Of a stretch of 64,000 bases of DNA, positions 9,577 through 18,973 are shown one piece after another (position 1 is the first letter of the stretch; every line of letters starts with the position of its first letter). Both the position numbers and the translations under genes were made by a program. Source of the DNA: Flavobacterium sp. (lineage in GTDB: Bacteria; Bacteroidota; Bacteroidia; Flavobacteriales; Flavobacteriaceae); the NCBI GenBank assembly GCA_014377455.1, contig JACMPO010000063.1, forward strand, positions 62,001 to 126,000. Reading direction: 5' to 3'. A model generated the notes under the pieces. It was not told where the DNA came from. It did no database searches and was given only the letters and a program-made list of their open reading frames with translations.

Positions 9577-11610
9577 ATGAAATTAACTCAACATTTACTG
9601 GTATTCGTACTTGCAGGGACATTAACTATAAGTTGTACAAAAAAAGAAGCTCCTTTTGTAGATCCGTTATTAACAAATAGAGACACTGCTGTAAATCCAT
9701 CCGAAGATTTTTATCATTATGCTAATGGTGGATGGTTTAAAAAAAATCCTATTCCGTCAACCGAAAAAAGTAATGGTATTTTCAGAATGATTCAAGATAC
9801 CATAAACAATCAAGTTAAATCTATTTGTGAAAATTCGGCAAAATCTAAAACTCCTAAAGGCAGTAATAAACAGAAAATAGGTGATTTTTACGCATCGGGA
9901 ATGGATTCTCTTACCATAAATAAAAATGGAATTTCACCTTTAAAAGAGGAATTTGCTACTATCGAAAAAGTCTGTGATATTCCAACCTTATTAAAAACAA
10001 TAGCTCATTTACACACTATTGGTGCTGGACCAGCATTTAGTTTTTATGTATCGCAAGATGATAAAAAAAGTGATAAAATTGCGTTACAATTTATGCAAGG
10101 CGGACTTGGTTTACCGCAGCGCGATTATTATTTTAATACCGATGATGAAAATATAAAAATTAGAGTTGCTTATATAAAGCATATTGAAGCAATGATGAAA
10201 TTAATGAAAATTGACGATGCTGACGCTGCAAAAAACTCTATTTCAATCATGAAATTAGAGACCGATTTAGCCAAATCTTCTCGAAAATTAGAAGCATTAA
10301 GAGATCCAGTTAAGAATTATAATAAAATGAGTTTAGCTCAATTTAATGCACTTACTCCAAACATAAATTGGACTAATACTTTACAAGATTTAGGAATTTC
10401 AAAAGCAGATTCAGTTATAGTGGGTCAACCAGAATTCTATAAAGCATTGAACAAGATGATTAAATCATATTCTATTGCCGATTGGAAAACATATTTAAAA
10501 TGGGATTTAGTAAATACTTATGCATCTTATTTAGATAAAAACATTGAACATCAAAATTTCAATTTTTATGCCACAACTTTAAACGGAGTTAAAACCCAAA
10601 AACCACGTTGGAAACGCATTGTAGAGCAAACAGATGGAGCTCTTGGCGAACTAATTGGTCAGGTTTATGTAGAGGAATATTTACCTAAAGGGTCTAAAGA
10701 AAAACTGTTGGAAATTGGAAATAACATTCGCGATGTATATGCCAATCATATAAAAAAACTGGATTGGATGAGTGCCGAGACTAAAGTTAAAGCTCTCAAT
10801 AAATTGAGCAAAATTGTTATGAAAGTGGGATATCCCGATAAGTGGAAAGATTTAAGTTCCATCACAATCGAAAAAAATGCTTATTGTAAAAACAAGATTG
10901 CAGTAAACAAATGGGAATATAATTACATGATAAACAAGTTCGGAAAACCAGTAGATAGAGCTGAGTGGGGAATGTATCCACAAACCTATAATGCCTATTA
11001 CAATCCAAGCAATAACGAAATTTGTGTTCCCGCTTGCAACATTTTGGTTCCCGGTTATGAGGGGAAAATGCCCGACGATGCTATTTTATATGGAATCATT
11101 GGAGGTTCTACTTTTGGACATGAAATCACACACGGCTTTGACGACCAAGGAAGTCAGTACGACGATAAAGGAAATTTAAACAATTGGTGGACACCAGCCG
11201 ATTTGTCAAAATTTAAAGCTAAAACCGCTCTTATAGTTTCGCAATTCAGCAAATTTAAAGTAGGCGATAAAAATGTAAATGGTGATGCCACCCAAGGCGA
11301 AAACATTGCCGATTTAGGTGGAGTTGTTATGGGATATGAAGCCTTTAAAAAAACAAAACAATACAAAACCAACGAAATTATTAGCGGATTAAATCCAGAC
11401 AAACGCTACTTTCTGTCCTATGGTTACGCCTGGATGGTAAATGCGAATAAAGAGTCGTTGGCAAATCAAATTATGAGCGATGTTCATTCGCCAGCACAAT
11501 ACAGAATTAATGGACCGCTTGCCAATATTCCAGAATTTTATAAAGCTTTTGGTATTAAAAAAGGAACACCAATGCGACAAGACGATAAAGATCGAGTTGT
11601 AATTTGGTAA
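9577..11610 (+). CDS. M13 family metallopeptidase lipoprotein (PepO-like)
   Basis: Lipobox (LTISCTKK), HEITHGFDDQG zinc motif, ENIADLGG, 677 aa. Confidence 0.95.
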   Translation: MKLTQHLLVFVLAGTLTISCTKKEAPFVDPLLTNRDTAVNPSEDFYHYANGGWFKKNPIPSTEKSNGIFRMIQDTINNQVKSICENSAKSKTPKGSNKQKIGDFYASGMDSLTINKNGISPLKEEFATIEKVCDIPTLLKTIAHLHTIGAGPAFSFYVSQDDKKSDKIALQFMQGGLGLPQRDYYFNTDDENIKIRVAYIKHIEAMMKLMKIDDADAAKNSISIMKLETDLAKSSRKLEALRDPVKNYNKMSLAQFNALTPNINWTNTLQDLGISKADSVIVGQPEFYKALNKMIKSYSIADWKTYLKWDLVNTYASYLDKNIEHQNFNFYATTLNGVKTQKPRWKRIVEQTDGALGELIGQVYVEEYLPKGSKEKLLEIGNNIRDVYANHIKKLDWMSAETKVKALNKLSKIVMKVGYPDKWKDLSSITIEKNAYCKNKIAVNKWEYNYMINKFGKPVDRAEWGMYPQTYNAYYNPSNNEICVPACNILVPGYEGKMPDDAILYGIIGGSTFGHEITHGFDDQGSQYDDKGNLNNWWTPADLSKFKAKTALIVSQFSKFKVGDKNVNGDATQGENIADLGGVVMGYEAFKKTKQYKTNEIISGLNPDKRYFLSYGYAWMVNANKESLANQIMSDVHSPAQYRINGPLANIPEFYKAFGIKKGTPMRQDDKDRVVIW

Positions 11611-11637
11611 TTTAGTAATTTTTAAAAATTTAATTTT

Positions 11638-11680
11638 AAATCGCTCCCTAAATATTAATTTTTAGGAGCGATTTTTTTTT
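11638..11680 (+). terminator. Rho-independent terminator
   Basis: AAATCGCTCCctaaatattaatttttaGGAGCGATTTTTTTT. Confidence 0.85.
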
Positions 11681-11850
11681 AATTTTCAAATATATTATAG
11701 CAATTTATTTTACCTAGTGCTGTACTATTTTTTATTTTTAATATTTTTAAGTTTATAATTCTAATTTTTTTAACAAAAAAATATATACATACTGATATCG
11801 TAGTAACAAATAAATCTGTAATTTCGTTAAAATTTAAAATCAAAAAAACA

Positions 11851-12537
11851 ATGATAACCAATAACATTTTAGTCTCAAACGCTACCGATTATGACAAAGC
11901 AACTTTCTACAGAAAAACTTATTTGCATGTTGCTTTAGCAATTTTAGGATTTATTTTTGTAGAATATTTATTGCTTTCTTTTGTGCCAACCACAGCAATT
12001 GCTTGGATGATGGGAGGTTACAGATGGCTTTTTATAATTGGATTATTTTGGTTGGGAACCACAATGTCAAATCGATTTGCTTTTAATCCATCACGAAACA
12101 TGCAATATTTAGGATTAGGAATTTATGTTGTTTTAGAAGCAATTATTTTTCTGCCAATGATTGCAATGGCATATTTCTATTCTGGAGGTGAAATGCTAAG
12201 TCAAGCTGTAGCAATAACATTATTTATGTTTACAGGATTGACCGCTGTAGTATTTTTCACAAAAACCGATTTTTCTTTTTTACGAACTGCATTGGTTGTT
12301 GGTGGTTTTGTTTCATTAGGAATTATAGTGGTAGGAGCTATTTTTGGTTTCAATCTTGGTTTGTGGTTTTCAGTTGGAATGGTTGTACTAGCATCAGCAA
12401 GTATTTTATATCAAACTTCACAAATAAAAGATCAATATGGAACCGAACAATATGTTGGTGCCTCACTCCAATTATTTGCTTCAATCATGCTTTTATTTTG
12501 GTATGTATTGCGAATCCTAATGAGCAGAAGAAGCTAA
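11851..12537 (+). CDS. Bax inhibitor-1 / YccA family membrane protein
   Basis: Seven hydrophobic segments, 228 aa, family-like sequence. Confidence 0.8.
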   Translation: MITNNILVSNATDYDKATFYRKTYLHVALAILGFIFVEYLLLSFVPTTAIAWMMGGYRWLFIIGLFWLGTTMSNRFAFNPSRNMQYLGLGIYVVLEAIIFLPMIAMAYFYSGGEMLSQAVAITLFMFTGLTAVVFFTKTDFSFLRTALVVGGFVSLGIIVVGAIFGFNLGLWFSVGMVVLASASILYQTSQIKDQYGTEQYVGASLQLFASIMLLFWYVLRILMSRRS

Positions 12538-12551
12538 TTATCAAATTATTA

Positions 12552-12588
12552 TAAAAAAAAGAGTCTGGGAAACTAGACTCTTTTTTTG
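12552..12588. terminator. Rho-independent terminator
   Basis: aaaaaaagagtctgggaaactagactcttttttt. Confidence 0.85.
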
Positions 12589-12606
12589 TTTTATATCGTA
12601 CTATAA

Positions 12607-12726
12607 CTACAAAACCTTTTTTATCAAATAATATACAACGATAAAAACGATAACAGTTCCAAAACAACCAAAACGTGTATTTTTAGCTGCTAAAAAAGCC
12701 CCTAAAAATGCTATAATATTTTTCAT
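12607..12726 (-). CDS. Small hydrophobic protein, 39 aa, not in the ORF list
   Basis: Read by hand: MKNIIAFLGAFLAAKNTRFGCFGTVIVFIVVYYLIKKVL*; predicted TM segment; located between PCD gene and a terminator. Confidence 0.5.
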   Translation of the reverse strand: MKNIIAFLGAFLAAKNTRFGCFGTVIVFIVVYYLIKKVL

Positions 12727-12742
12727 AATTCTTTCTTTAAAA

Positions 12743-12997
12743 TTATTTAGATGAATTTTTTAATTGATACGTTTTAATAATAAAGGAAGCCAAATCTAAA
12801 TCTAGTTTAGTTATTGCATTTTTATCGTGCGTAAAAAGCGTGATTTCAAGTTGAAAAGCTTTGTGTATTTTACAATCGGGATGATGATGTATTTGATCAG
12901 CATAAACAGCAATTTCAAGTAAAAACTGAGCTAACTCGGTTTGCGATTTAAATTCAAAATTGTGTACTAATTTTCCGTTTTTTTCTTCAAATTTCAT
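12743..12997 (-). CDS. 4a-hydroxytetrahydrobiopterin dehydratase (pterin carbinolamine dehydratase-like)
   Basis: 84 aa, ADQIHHHPDCKIHKAFQLEITLFTHD resembles the PCD/DCoH HHPxxxNxYxxVxixLxTHD signature. Confidence 0.85.
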   Translation of the reverse strand: MKFEEKNGKLVHNFEFKSQTELAQFLLEIAVYADQIHHHPDCKIHKAFQLEITLFTHDKNAITKLDLDLASFIIKTYQLKNSSK

Positions 12998-13007
12998 TAT
13001 CTATGAT

Positions 13008-13754
13008 TTAATAGTTTCCATTTAATAAAGCGCCACCAATAGTCGATTTTGTAGCGATTCCCAATTTTTTCATCATTTCATAAGTAGTACAAACAGCTGC
13101 CGAAGTTACTGGAATACCAATTTGTGATTGAATTAAATCTATTGCTTCTAATGATGCCATTTGTACGCAAGCAGAAGCAACTAATACATCAACTCCTGTC
13201 AAGTCTAATCGCTTGTATATTTCTAGCAAATTCATAGGGTTTTGATTTGCAACTTCTAAATTATCAGCTATTTCGAGGGCAATAAAATCGACTACTTCAA
13301 AACCTTGATCTTCGATATAGTCAACAACTAATTGGGTTAAGGGTTTCATGTAAGGCGTTATGACAGCTACTTTTTTTGCACCAAGTATTTTAAGTCCGTT
13401 AATTAATGCTCCAGCCGAAGTTACAATAGGAGTAGGGAAGTTATTGGCAACGGTTTCTTGATGCAAATTTAGTTCAGAAACGCAGTGATAACCTTTTCCC
13501 ATACTCATAATGGCAACTAAACAAGCATAACCCATAACATCAACTTGTGCATCTGATAATTCTTGAGCACATTTCAAACTCATGGCATCCATGGCTTCAA
13601 GTTCTTCTTTAGTCACTTTTTTCATCCGCATTCTACTGCTATGAAACGTAAATCGTTCGGGCAATATGGTTTCTCTAGCTCTAAAAATTGCAGGTATTTC
13701 GGTTTCCATCGTTACGTTTGAGGATGGAACTATTTGACCTATTTTGTATTTCAT
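13008..13754 (-). CDS. Maleate cis-trans isomerase / Asp-Glu racemase superfamily
   Basis: IGQIVPSSNVTMETEIP..., YACLVAIMSMG and VLVASACVQMASL catalytic cysteine regions as in maleate isomerases. Confidence 0.85.
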   Translation of the reverse strand: MKYKIGQIVPSSNVTMETEIPAIFRARETILPERFTFHSSRMRMKKVTKEELEAMDAMSLKCAQELSDAQVDVMGYACLVAIMSMGKGYHCVSELNLHQETVANNFPTPIVTSAGALINGLKILGAKKVAVITPYMKPLTQLVVDYIEDQGFEVVDFIALEIADNLEVANQNPMNLLEIYKRLDLTGVDVLVASACVQMASLEAIDLIQSQIGIPVTSAAVCTTYEMMKKLGIATKSTIGGALLNGNY

Positions 13755-13823
13755 ACTTTTTTAGTTTGCAGTTTCAGTGATAGTGAGCAGTTTGAAAACT
13801 GAATCCTGAGACTGAATATTTAT

Positions 13824-14732
13824 TTAAATTTCCTTAACTGTATTTACAATTGTACCAATTCCTTCTATAGTTGCTTCGACAATATCTCCATCATACAACC
13901 ATTCTTGAGGATTTCTACCAGCACCAACGCCTGATGGAGTTCCAGTTGCAATAATATCGCCAGCTTCTATAGTGAAAACCGTACTCAAATCTTCAATCAA
14001 ATCGTTGATGTTAAATAATAAGAATTTTGTATTTGAGTTTTGTTTTTCAACTCCATTTACTTTTAATGATAAATTCAGATTATGTGGATTTTCTATTTCA
14101 TCTTTGGTAACTAAAAATGGTCCCAATGGTGCAAAAGTGTCTTGACCTTTTGATACAATCCATTGTCCTTCACGGCGACAATCTCGTGCTGAAATGTCAT
14201 TAATGACGGTATAACCAAAAACATAATCCATTGCATCAGTTTTAGGGACATATTTTCCTTTTTTACCAATAACAACAGCCAATTCAACTTCCCAATCCAG
14301 TTGCGAAGTCAATTTTGTATTTTTAATTATTTCGGTATTTGTTCCCGTAACTGTTGTAGTAGGTTTAGAGAAAATGATTGGTTTTTGTGGTAATTTACCA
14401 GTTGTATCAAGTGTTCGAGCACTTTCGGCAACATGTTCGGTATAATTTAAACCGATACCAATAATATTTTTTCTAGGTTTTTCAATAGGAGCTAAAATAG
14501 TAATTTGGTCTAATTGACACCCAATTTCGTCAAAGGTTTCTTTAGAAGTTTCAAGCACTAATTCGGTAATTTCAGCAATAATTTCAAAACCCAAGTCAAT
14601 CAAATCAAGCATGTCATCGGGCAAAGGAAAATTAGATATTTTACCAAAATCTTCCATGTCAATTACAAGATTATTGTGCAAAAATCCTAATCTGGAATCA
14701 GTTTCGTTAGTTTTATAAGTAAGTAGTTTCAT
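13824..14732 (-). CDS. Fumarylacetoacetate hydrolase family protein (acylpyruvate hydrolase candidate)
   Basis: IIGIGLNYTEHVAES, DWEVELAVVIGKKGKYV, GYTVINDISARDCR, GDIIATGTPSGVGAG motifs. Confidence 0.92.
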   Translation of the reverse strand: MKLLTYKTNETDSRLGFLHNNLVIDMEDFGKISNFPLPDDMLDLIDLGFEIIAEITELVLETSKETFDEIGCQLDQITILAPIEKPRKNIIGIGLNYTEHVAESARTLDTTGKLPQKPIIFSKPTTTVTGTNTEIIKNTKLTSQLDWEVELAVVIGKKGKYVPKTDAMDYVFGYTVINDISARDCRREGQWIVSKGQDTFAPLGPFLVTKDEIENPHNLNLSLKVNGVEKQNSNTKFLLFNINDLIEDLSTVFTIEAGDIIATGTPSGVGAGRNPQEWLYDGDIVEATIEGIGTIVNTVKEI

Positions 14733-16078
14733 TAGTTAGATTCTGTTAATTTGTCTGTTTCTTTTAATGATAAATTATACCAATCTATTTTTCTAGAAAA
14801 GTACATAACTAAGGCTAAAATGATAAAAATTCCAATGCTTCCTATTAATAATGCATAATCCTCTAATTGAATAATAACATAAATAAAAGTGTATAAAATT
14901 GATAAAATTCCAATTATTAAATAGGTAAGTTGCGTTGATTTTAAAATTGCTTTGATATATCCCGCGATTAATAATAAGGTTGCAAATGCAGAAATTATAA
15001 AGGCTAAATTAAAAGTTAAATGCTCTGATATTGATAATAATAAAGTATAAAACACAATTAAAGCAATGCCAATTAAGATATATTGTATTGGATGTATAAA
15101 AATTCGATTTAATATTTCGATGAAGAAGAAAGTTAAAAAAGTAAATGCGATAAAAAGGATGGCATATCGAATAGATCTAAAAGCTTTTTGATAATTATCA
15201 ACAGGCAATAATAAATCAATTCCAAACAACGACTCATTAACTTGATACTTGCTGCCAATCCAGCTTTGAGGATAATTTCTGTTTAGGTGCAAAATATTCC
15301 AATTTGCAGTAAATCCTTTGTCAGTTATTTGACGATTATCAGGTAAAAATGCACCATTAAAACTTGGTGTTTTCCAAGGAGAATTGATCGAAACATCTGT
15401 AATTTTTCCGACAGGAGTAAAATAAAGAATTTGACTTCCTTTTAAATCTAAATTGAATGAAAAATTATATTTTAAACTATCATTTGGTTCAATTTTTACA
15501 GGTGCATTTATACCAGTTTTAATAATATCGGTCGATTCAACTCCTGGATTAAAAGAACTTGTAGAGGCATTCCAGTTAAGTTTAATTTGTTTTTCGATTC
15601 CACGTAAATCATCGATTCCGAGTGACAGCGTAGCTTTGCTAAATTCAATATCTTTAAAAGGAATATCACTATTTAAAAATTTAATTTCATCAAAATTTCC
15701 AGATAAATTAATTTTAGAATTGTAAACAACAATTTCATAAATTCCTCTGTTTCGTTGTTCTGGAAGTATTTTTCCATCAATTTTTAGTTGAGACGGCAAA
15801 AAATGAATATAATCTTTAATTTTTACAATTTTCGTAGTTGTATCTTTATTTTTTTTAGTTACTTCTTTCATGTATTTGTAAAACGGAACTGATACAATTG
15901 GTCCAACTAAGTTTTGTGAATTTGCCCATTTACCACTTACTTCGCTAATCGCTTGTTCTTGAGTGGCTTGTCGTTCGTTAATTAAACTTTCAATCATTGC
16001 AGTTGGAATTAATAACAACAGTGTAATGAATAGAATAGTTCCTATTTTAAAATATATGTTGGTTTTAAGTGATTTCAT
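14732..16078 (-). CDS. creD: CreD family inner membrane protein
   Basis: N-terminal TM, large extracytoplasmic domain, five C-terminal TMs; stop codon overlaps ATG of the FAH gene (TAATG). Confidence 0.85.
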   Translation of the reverse strand: MKSLKTNIYFKIGTILFITLLLLIPTAMIESLINERQATQEQAISEVSGKWANSQNLVGPIVSVPFYKYMKEVTKKNKDTTTKIVKIKDYIHFLPSQLKIDGKILPEQRNRGIYEIVVYNSKINLSGNFDEIKFLNSDIPFKDIEFSKATLSLGIDDLRGIEKQIKLNWNASTSSFNPGVESTDIIKTGINAPVKIEPNDSLKYNFSFNLDLKGSQILYFTPVGKITDVSINSPWKTPSFNGAFLPDNRQITDKGFTANWNILHLNRNYPQSWIGSKYQVNESLFGIDLLLPVDNYQKAFRSIRYAILFIAFTFLTFFFIEILNRIFIHPIQYILIGIALIVFYTLLLSISEHLTFNLAFIISAFATLLLIAGYIKAILKSTQLTYLIIGILSILYTFIYVIIQLEDYALLIGSIGIFIILALVMYFSRKIDWYNLSLKETDKLTESN

Positions 16079-16110
16079 AGTTTTATATTAGAGAGGTTAT
16101 TTACTGTAAT

Positions 16111-17217
16111 TTAAGTTTGCTGATGACCGTTATTTTCTTCATAATCTCTCGATTGATAAAGTCCTAATTTTTCTATCACAGGCAAATCATTAAACAAAAA
16201 TAAACAAGCATCTTCGATTTTAGATTTATTGTGATGCTCATGCCAAGCCCAAGATGGAACACAAAAAATATCACGTTCAGCCCAGTCAAATCGCTTTCCG
16301 TTAATTATGGAATATCCTTTTCCCTTAGCACATTGATAGACAAATGAACCCGTATGTTTATGTGCTTTTCCCTTAAATTCTGGTGGTAATAGTTGCATTG
16401 ATGCACCCATAGTTTGCATTACATGTCCTCCAGTTAACGGATTAGAATATTGCATTAAAATTCCGTCAAATTTATCTACTTCTTTTACTTTTTGTATTTC
16501 TATTAATGCAGGATAAACTGCTTTCCACGAATATTTGAATAATGGTGAGTAGGGTTTATCCCAATTGGAATCGGCTGGAATTAATCCAGCACAACCAAAA
16601 GTACTTGGCGAATAATTTACTTTATTTATTAAAGCTTGTTTTCCTTCATGAACAGCATAATCATTTGCTTCTAAAGCATTAACTAGAGGAATGTCTAATC
16701 CGTCTTGCCAAATACAAGTTTTTCCACCTTCTATAACACCATGTTCATGCCAAGTTGAATTAGGAGTTATGACAAAATCGTTCACTTCAAAAGTTATTTT
16801 ATTTCCGTCAACTACTGTGTATCCACCTTTGCCTTCCATTATAAATCGCAAAGCAGATGCTTTATGTTTATGCGCTGATGTGCTTTCGCCAGGTCGAGTT
16901 ACTTGAATTCCAGTGTATAACCAACCGACTGCTGCAGAAACATCTTTTCGTTTGTCATTTACTAAATAAACTACGCGTCTTCCAGCTTGTTCAGGAGTAA
17001 CTAATTCAGATGATTTTAAAACTAGTTCACGTAAATCGTCATATTTCCAGAGCATTGGAACCGATGAGCTTCGTGGTTCCCAAGGTTCAATATCGTTGGC
17101 AACGGTCCATAATGCACCTGCGCCAAACGATTCTAATTCTTTATAATACGCCTCGAGTTCGGGAGAGTTTTGAACTCTTGCTCTTCCAATTTGATCGTCT
17201 GAATGGTTATCGTTCAT
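16111..17217 (-). CDS. Cupin gentisate 1,2-dioxygenase-like ring-cleavage dioxygenase
   Basis: Bicupin with TSAHKHKASALRFIMEGKGGYTVVDG, WHEHG and AHKHTGSFVYQCAKGKGYSIINGKRFDW...WAWHEHHN. Confidence 0.9.
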   Translation of the reverse strand: MNDNHSDDQIGRARVQNSPELEAYYKELESFGAGALWTVANDIEPWEPRSSSVPMLWKYDDLRELVLKSSELVTPEQAGRRVVYLVNDKRKDVSAAVGWLYTGIQVTRPGESTSAHKHKASALRFIMEGKGGYTVVDGNKITFEVNDFVITPNSTWHEHGVIEGGKTCIWQDGLDIPLVNALEANDYAVHEGKQALINKVNYSPSTFGCAGLIPADSNWDKPYSPLFKYSWKAVYPALIEIQKVKEVDKFDGILMQYSNPLTGGHVMQTMGASMQLLPPEFKGKAHKHTGSFVYQCAKGKGYSIINGKRFDWAERDIFCVPSWAWHEHHNKSKIEDACLFLFNDLPVIEKLGLYQSRDYEENNGHQQT

Positions 17218-17368
17218 GTTTTTATTTTTTTGACCATTAAAGTATTGAGAAAATTAAGGATTTTACTTTTGTAAATTATATTTAATAAGATTAAATTTAT
17301 AAAATTTTTGAAGTTAAAATTTCAAGTGTAACTTAATGAACCTTAATATCTTAATGGTTTGTTTATTG

Positions 17369-18346
17369 CTATTTATTAAATTCCTCATGATTATCGATAA
17401 ACGTAATTTTTCGGGTAGGAGCAATGTTCACTCTTAAATCAAAGATATCAAATCTATTGTAATGTCCCAGTATATCGTGCATTTGTTTGGGTTGAATACA
17501 TTTTTCTAAATCGATATCAGCATAAACAATTCCTTCATCATCGATTAATGGTTCACCGATTACTGCTCCATTTGGTCCAATAAATCCTGAAAAAGCTGAA
17601 TTTTTTCTAGTTAAAAGCTCATCTACATTTGGAACATCTTTTCTCAAAGCATCTTTAATTTCTTTTGAAATTGTGGAACACGATACAACAGTAAATAATT
17701 TCCCTTCAAACGAATGAGCACAGGCACGAATTTTTATTGCTTCTGCCATATCATAATCTGGCGGAGCTACTGGCAACGAAATATAGTTGGCAATATGTAT
17801 TAATTCTCCTTGTGCCAAAAGCGTAAAACGTGCCAATGTATTTGTGTTTTCGCCACAAGCTAAAGTTCCAATTGGTCCAATTTCCGTGTTGTAAACTTTT
17901 AGAGAGGAACCATCACCGCTTGTCCATGTAAGTTTTTCAGCCCAAGTTGGGACTAATTTTCGGTGTTTACCAATTAGAATTCCATTGTTGTTGATAATTA
18001 AATTGGTGTTGTAAATTTCTCCAAACGAATCACCTCGTTCATTAATTCCAATAACAACATGGCAGTTCAATTTTTTTGCCGCTTGATACAAAGGTTTCAT
18101 TACTTCATCATCAATTTTTACAGCTGATTTATATAATTTTTCATACCAAATACTTCCTTGAACTGGAGTCATAATCCAATTCCAATAAGGATATCCCGAA
18201 ATAAAAACTTCTGGAAATGCGACTAAATTTGCTCCGTTGGATGTTGCTTCTTTCATGAATGCAATTGCTTTTTCAATAGTTTTTTCTACGTTTAAAAAAA
18301 CTGGAGAAGTTTGAACTGCTGCGGCTTTGAATTTTTTAAAGTCCAT
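17369..18346 (-). CDS. Carbon-nitrogen hydrolase (nitrilase superfamily; nitrilase or amidase)
   Basis: Glu in AFPEVFISGYPYW, Lys in KHRKLVPTWAEKLTW, Cys in GTLACGENTNTLARF. Confidence 0.9.
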   Translation of the reverse strand: MDFKKFKAAAVQTSPVFLNVEKTIEKAIAFMKEATSNGANLVAFPEVFISGYPYWNWIMTPVQGSIWYEKLYKSAVKIDDEVMKPLYQAAKKLNCHVVIGINERGDSFGEIYNTNLIINNNGILIGKHRKLVPTWAEKLTWTSGDGSSLKVYNTEIGPIGTLACGENTNTLARFTLLAQGELIHIANYISLPVAPPDYDMAEAIKIRACAHSFEGKLFTVVSCSTISKEIKDALRKDVPNVDELLTRKNSAFSGFIGPNGAVIGEPLIDDEGIVYADIDLEKCIQPKQMHDILGHYNRFDIFDLRVNIAPTRKITFIDNHEEFNK

Positions 18347-18367
18347 TTAAGATTTGAGTATTAAGTA

Positions 18368-18793
18368 TTAAGACAAAACGTAATTCATAATTTTTCTTTT
18401 CATAACTTCATCAAGAGGCTCTGATTTTATACTTTGCCTATCTTCTTGAATTTTCACATTTACTAAAGTAACTTCGCCTTTCAGAACAGTTTCGTTTTTT
18501 TGATTTAGGAATTCAAATTCACAAATAACCGATGAATTTTTGAGTTCTTTTACCCAAAGTTTTTTAGTAAGTAGATCCCCAAGTCGTGCAGCGGTTTTGA
18601 ATTGAATTTTTAAATCGACTGTTGGGATTCCATTTGTTTTATGAATTTGGGAAAATGGTCGCTCTAATGCTTCTTCAAACCAGTCTTCTACTAAGTCGTT
18701 CAGCATTTCAAGAAATCGTGGGTAAAATACTATTCCGGCGTAATCAATGTGTTTGAAACGTATTTTTTCTTGTTTTTCAAAAGGTTGGTTCAT
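18368..18793 (-). CDS. Acyl-CoA thioesterase (4-hydroxybenzoyl-CoA thioesterase-like hotdog fold)
   Basis: RFKHIDYAGIVFYPRFLEMLNDLVEDWFEEAL hotdog motif, 141 aa. Confidence 0.88.
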   Translation of the reverse strand: MNQPFEKQEKIRFKHIDYAGIVFYPRFLEMLNDLVEDWFEEALERPFSQIHKTNGIPTVDLKIQFKTAARLGDLLTKKLWVKELKNSSVICEFEFLNQKNETVLKGEVTLVNVKIQEDRQSIKSEPLDEVMKRKIMNYVLS

Positions 18794-18857
18794 ATTTTAA
18801 TTTTTAGCCACAAATTACATAAATTTTCACAAATTATTATCTTATTACCTAATTATT

Positions 18858-18962
18858 GCTGGTGGTTTAGCCCAGATAGTAGCGGTATCCTTTTCTTTCT
18901 TGGTATTGCGAGGTACAAAGCAATGCCAAAAAAGAAAAGATATAGCGGATAGCTGGATTAGC
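18858..18962. repeat. Dispersed palindromic intergenic element, copy 1
   Basis: TTAGCCCAGATAGTAGCGGTATCCTTTTCTTTCTTGGTATTGC...GCAATGCCAAAAAAGAAAAGATATAGCGGATAGCTGGATTAGC: long imperfect hairpin; ends match 32136-32213. Confidence 0.85.
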
Positions 18963-18973
18963 TTCAAATAATA

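Noticed and set aside
18749-18952. Plus-strand ORF 18749-18952
   Set aside because: Reads through the antisense thioesterase start and the hairpin element; no protein-like features.
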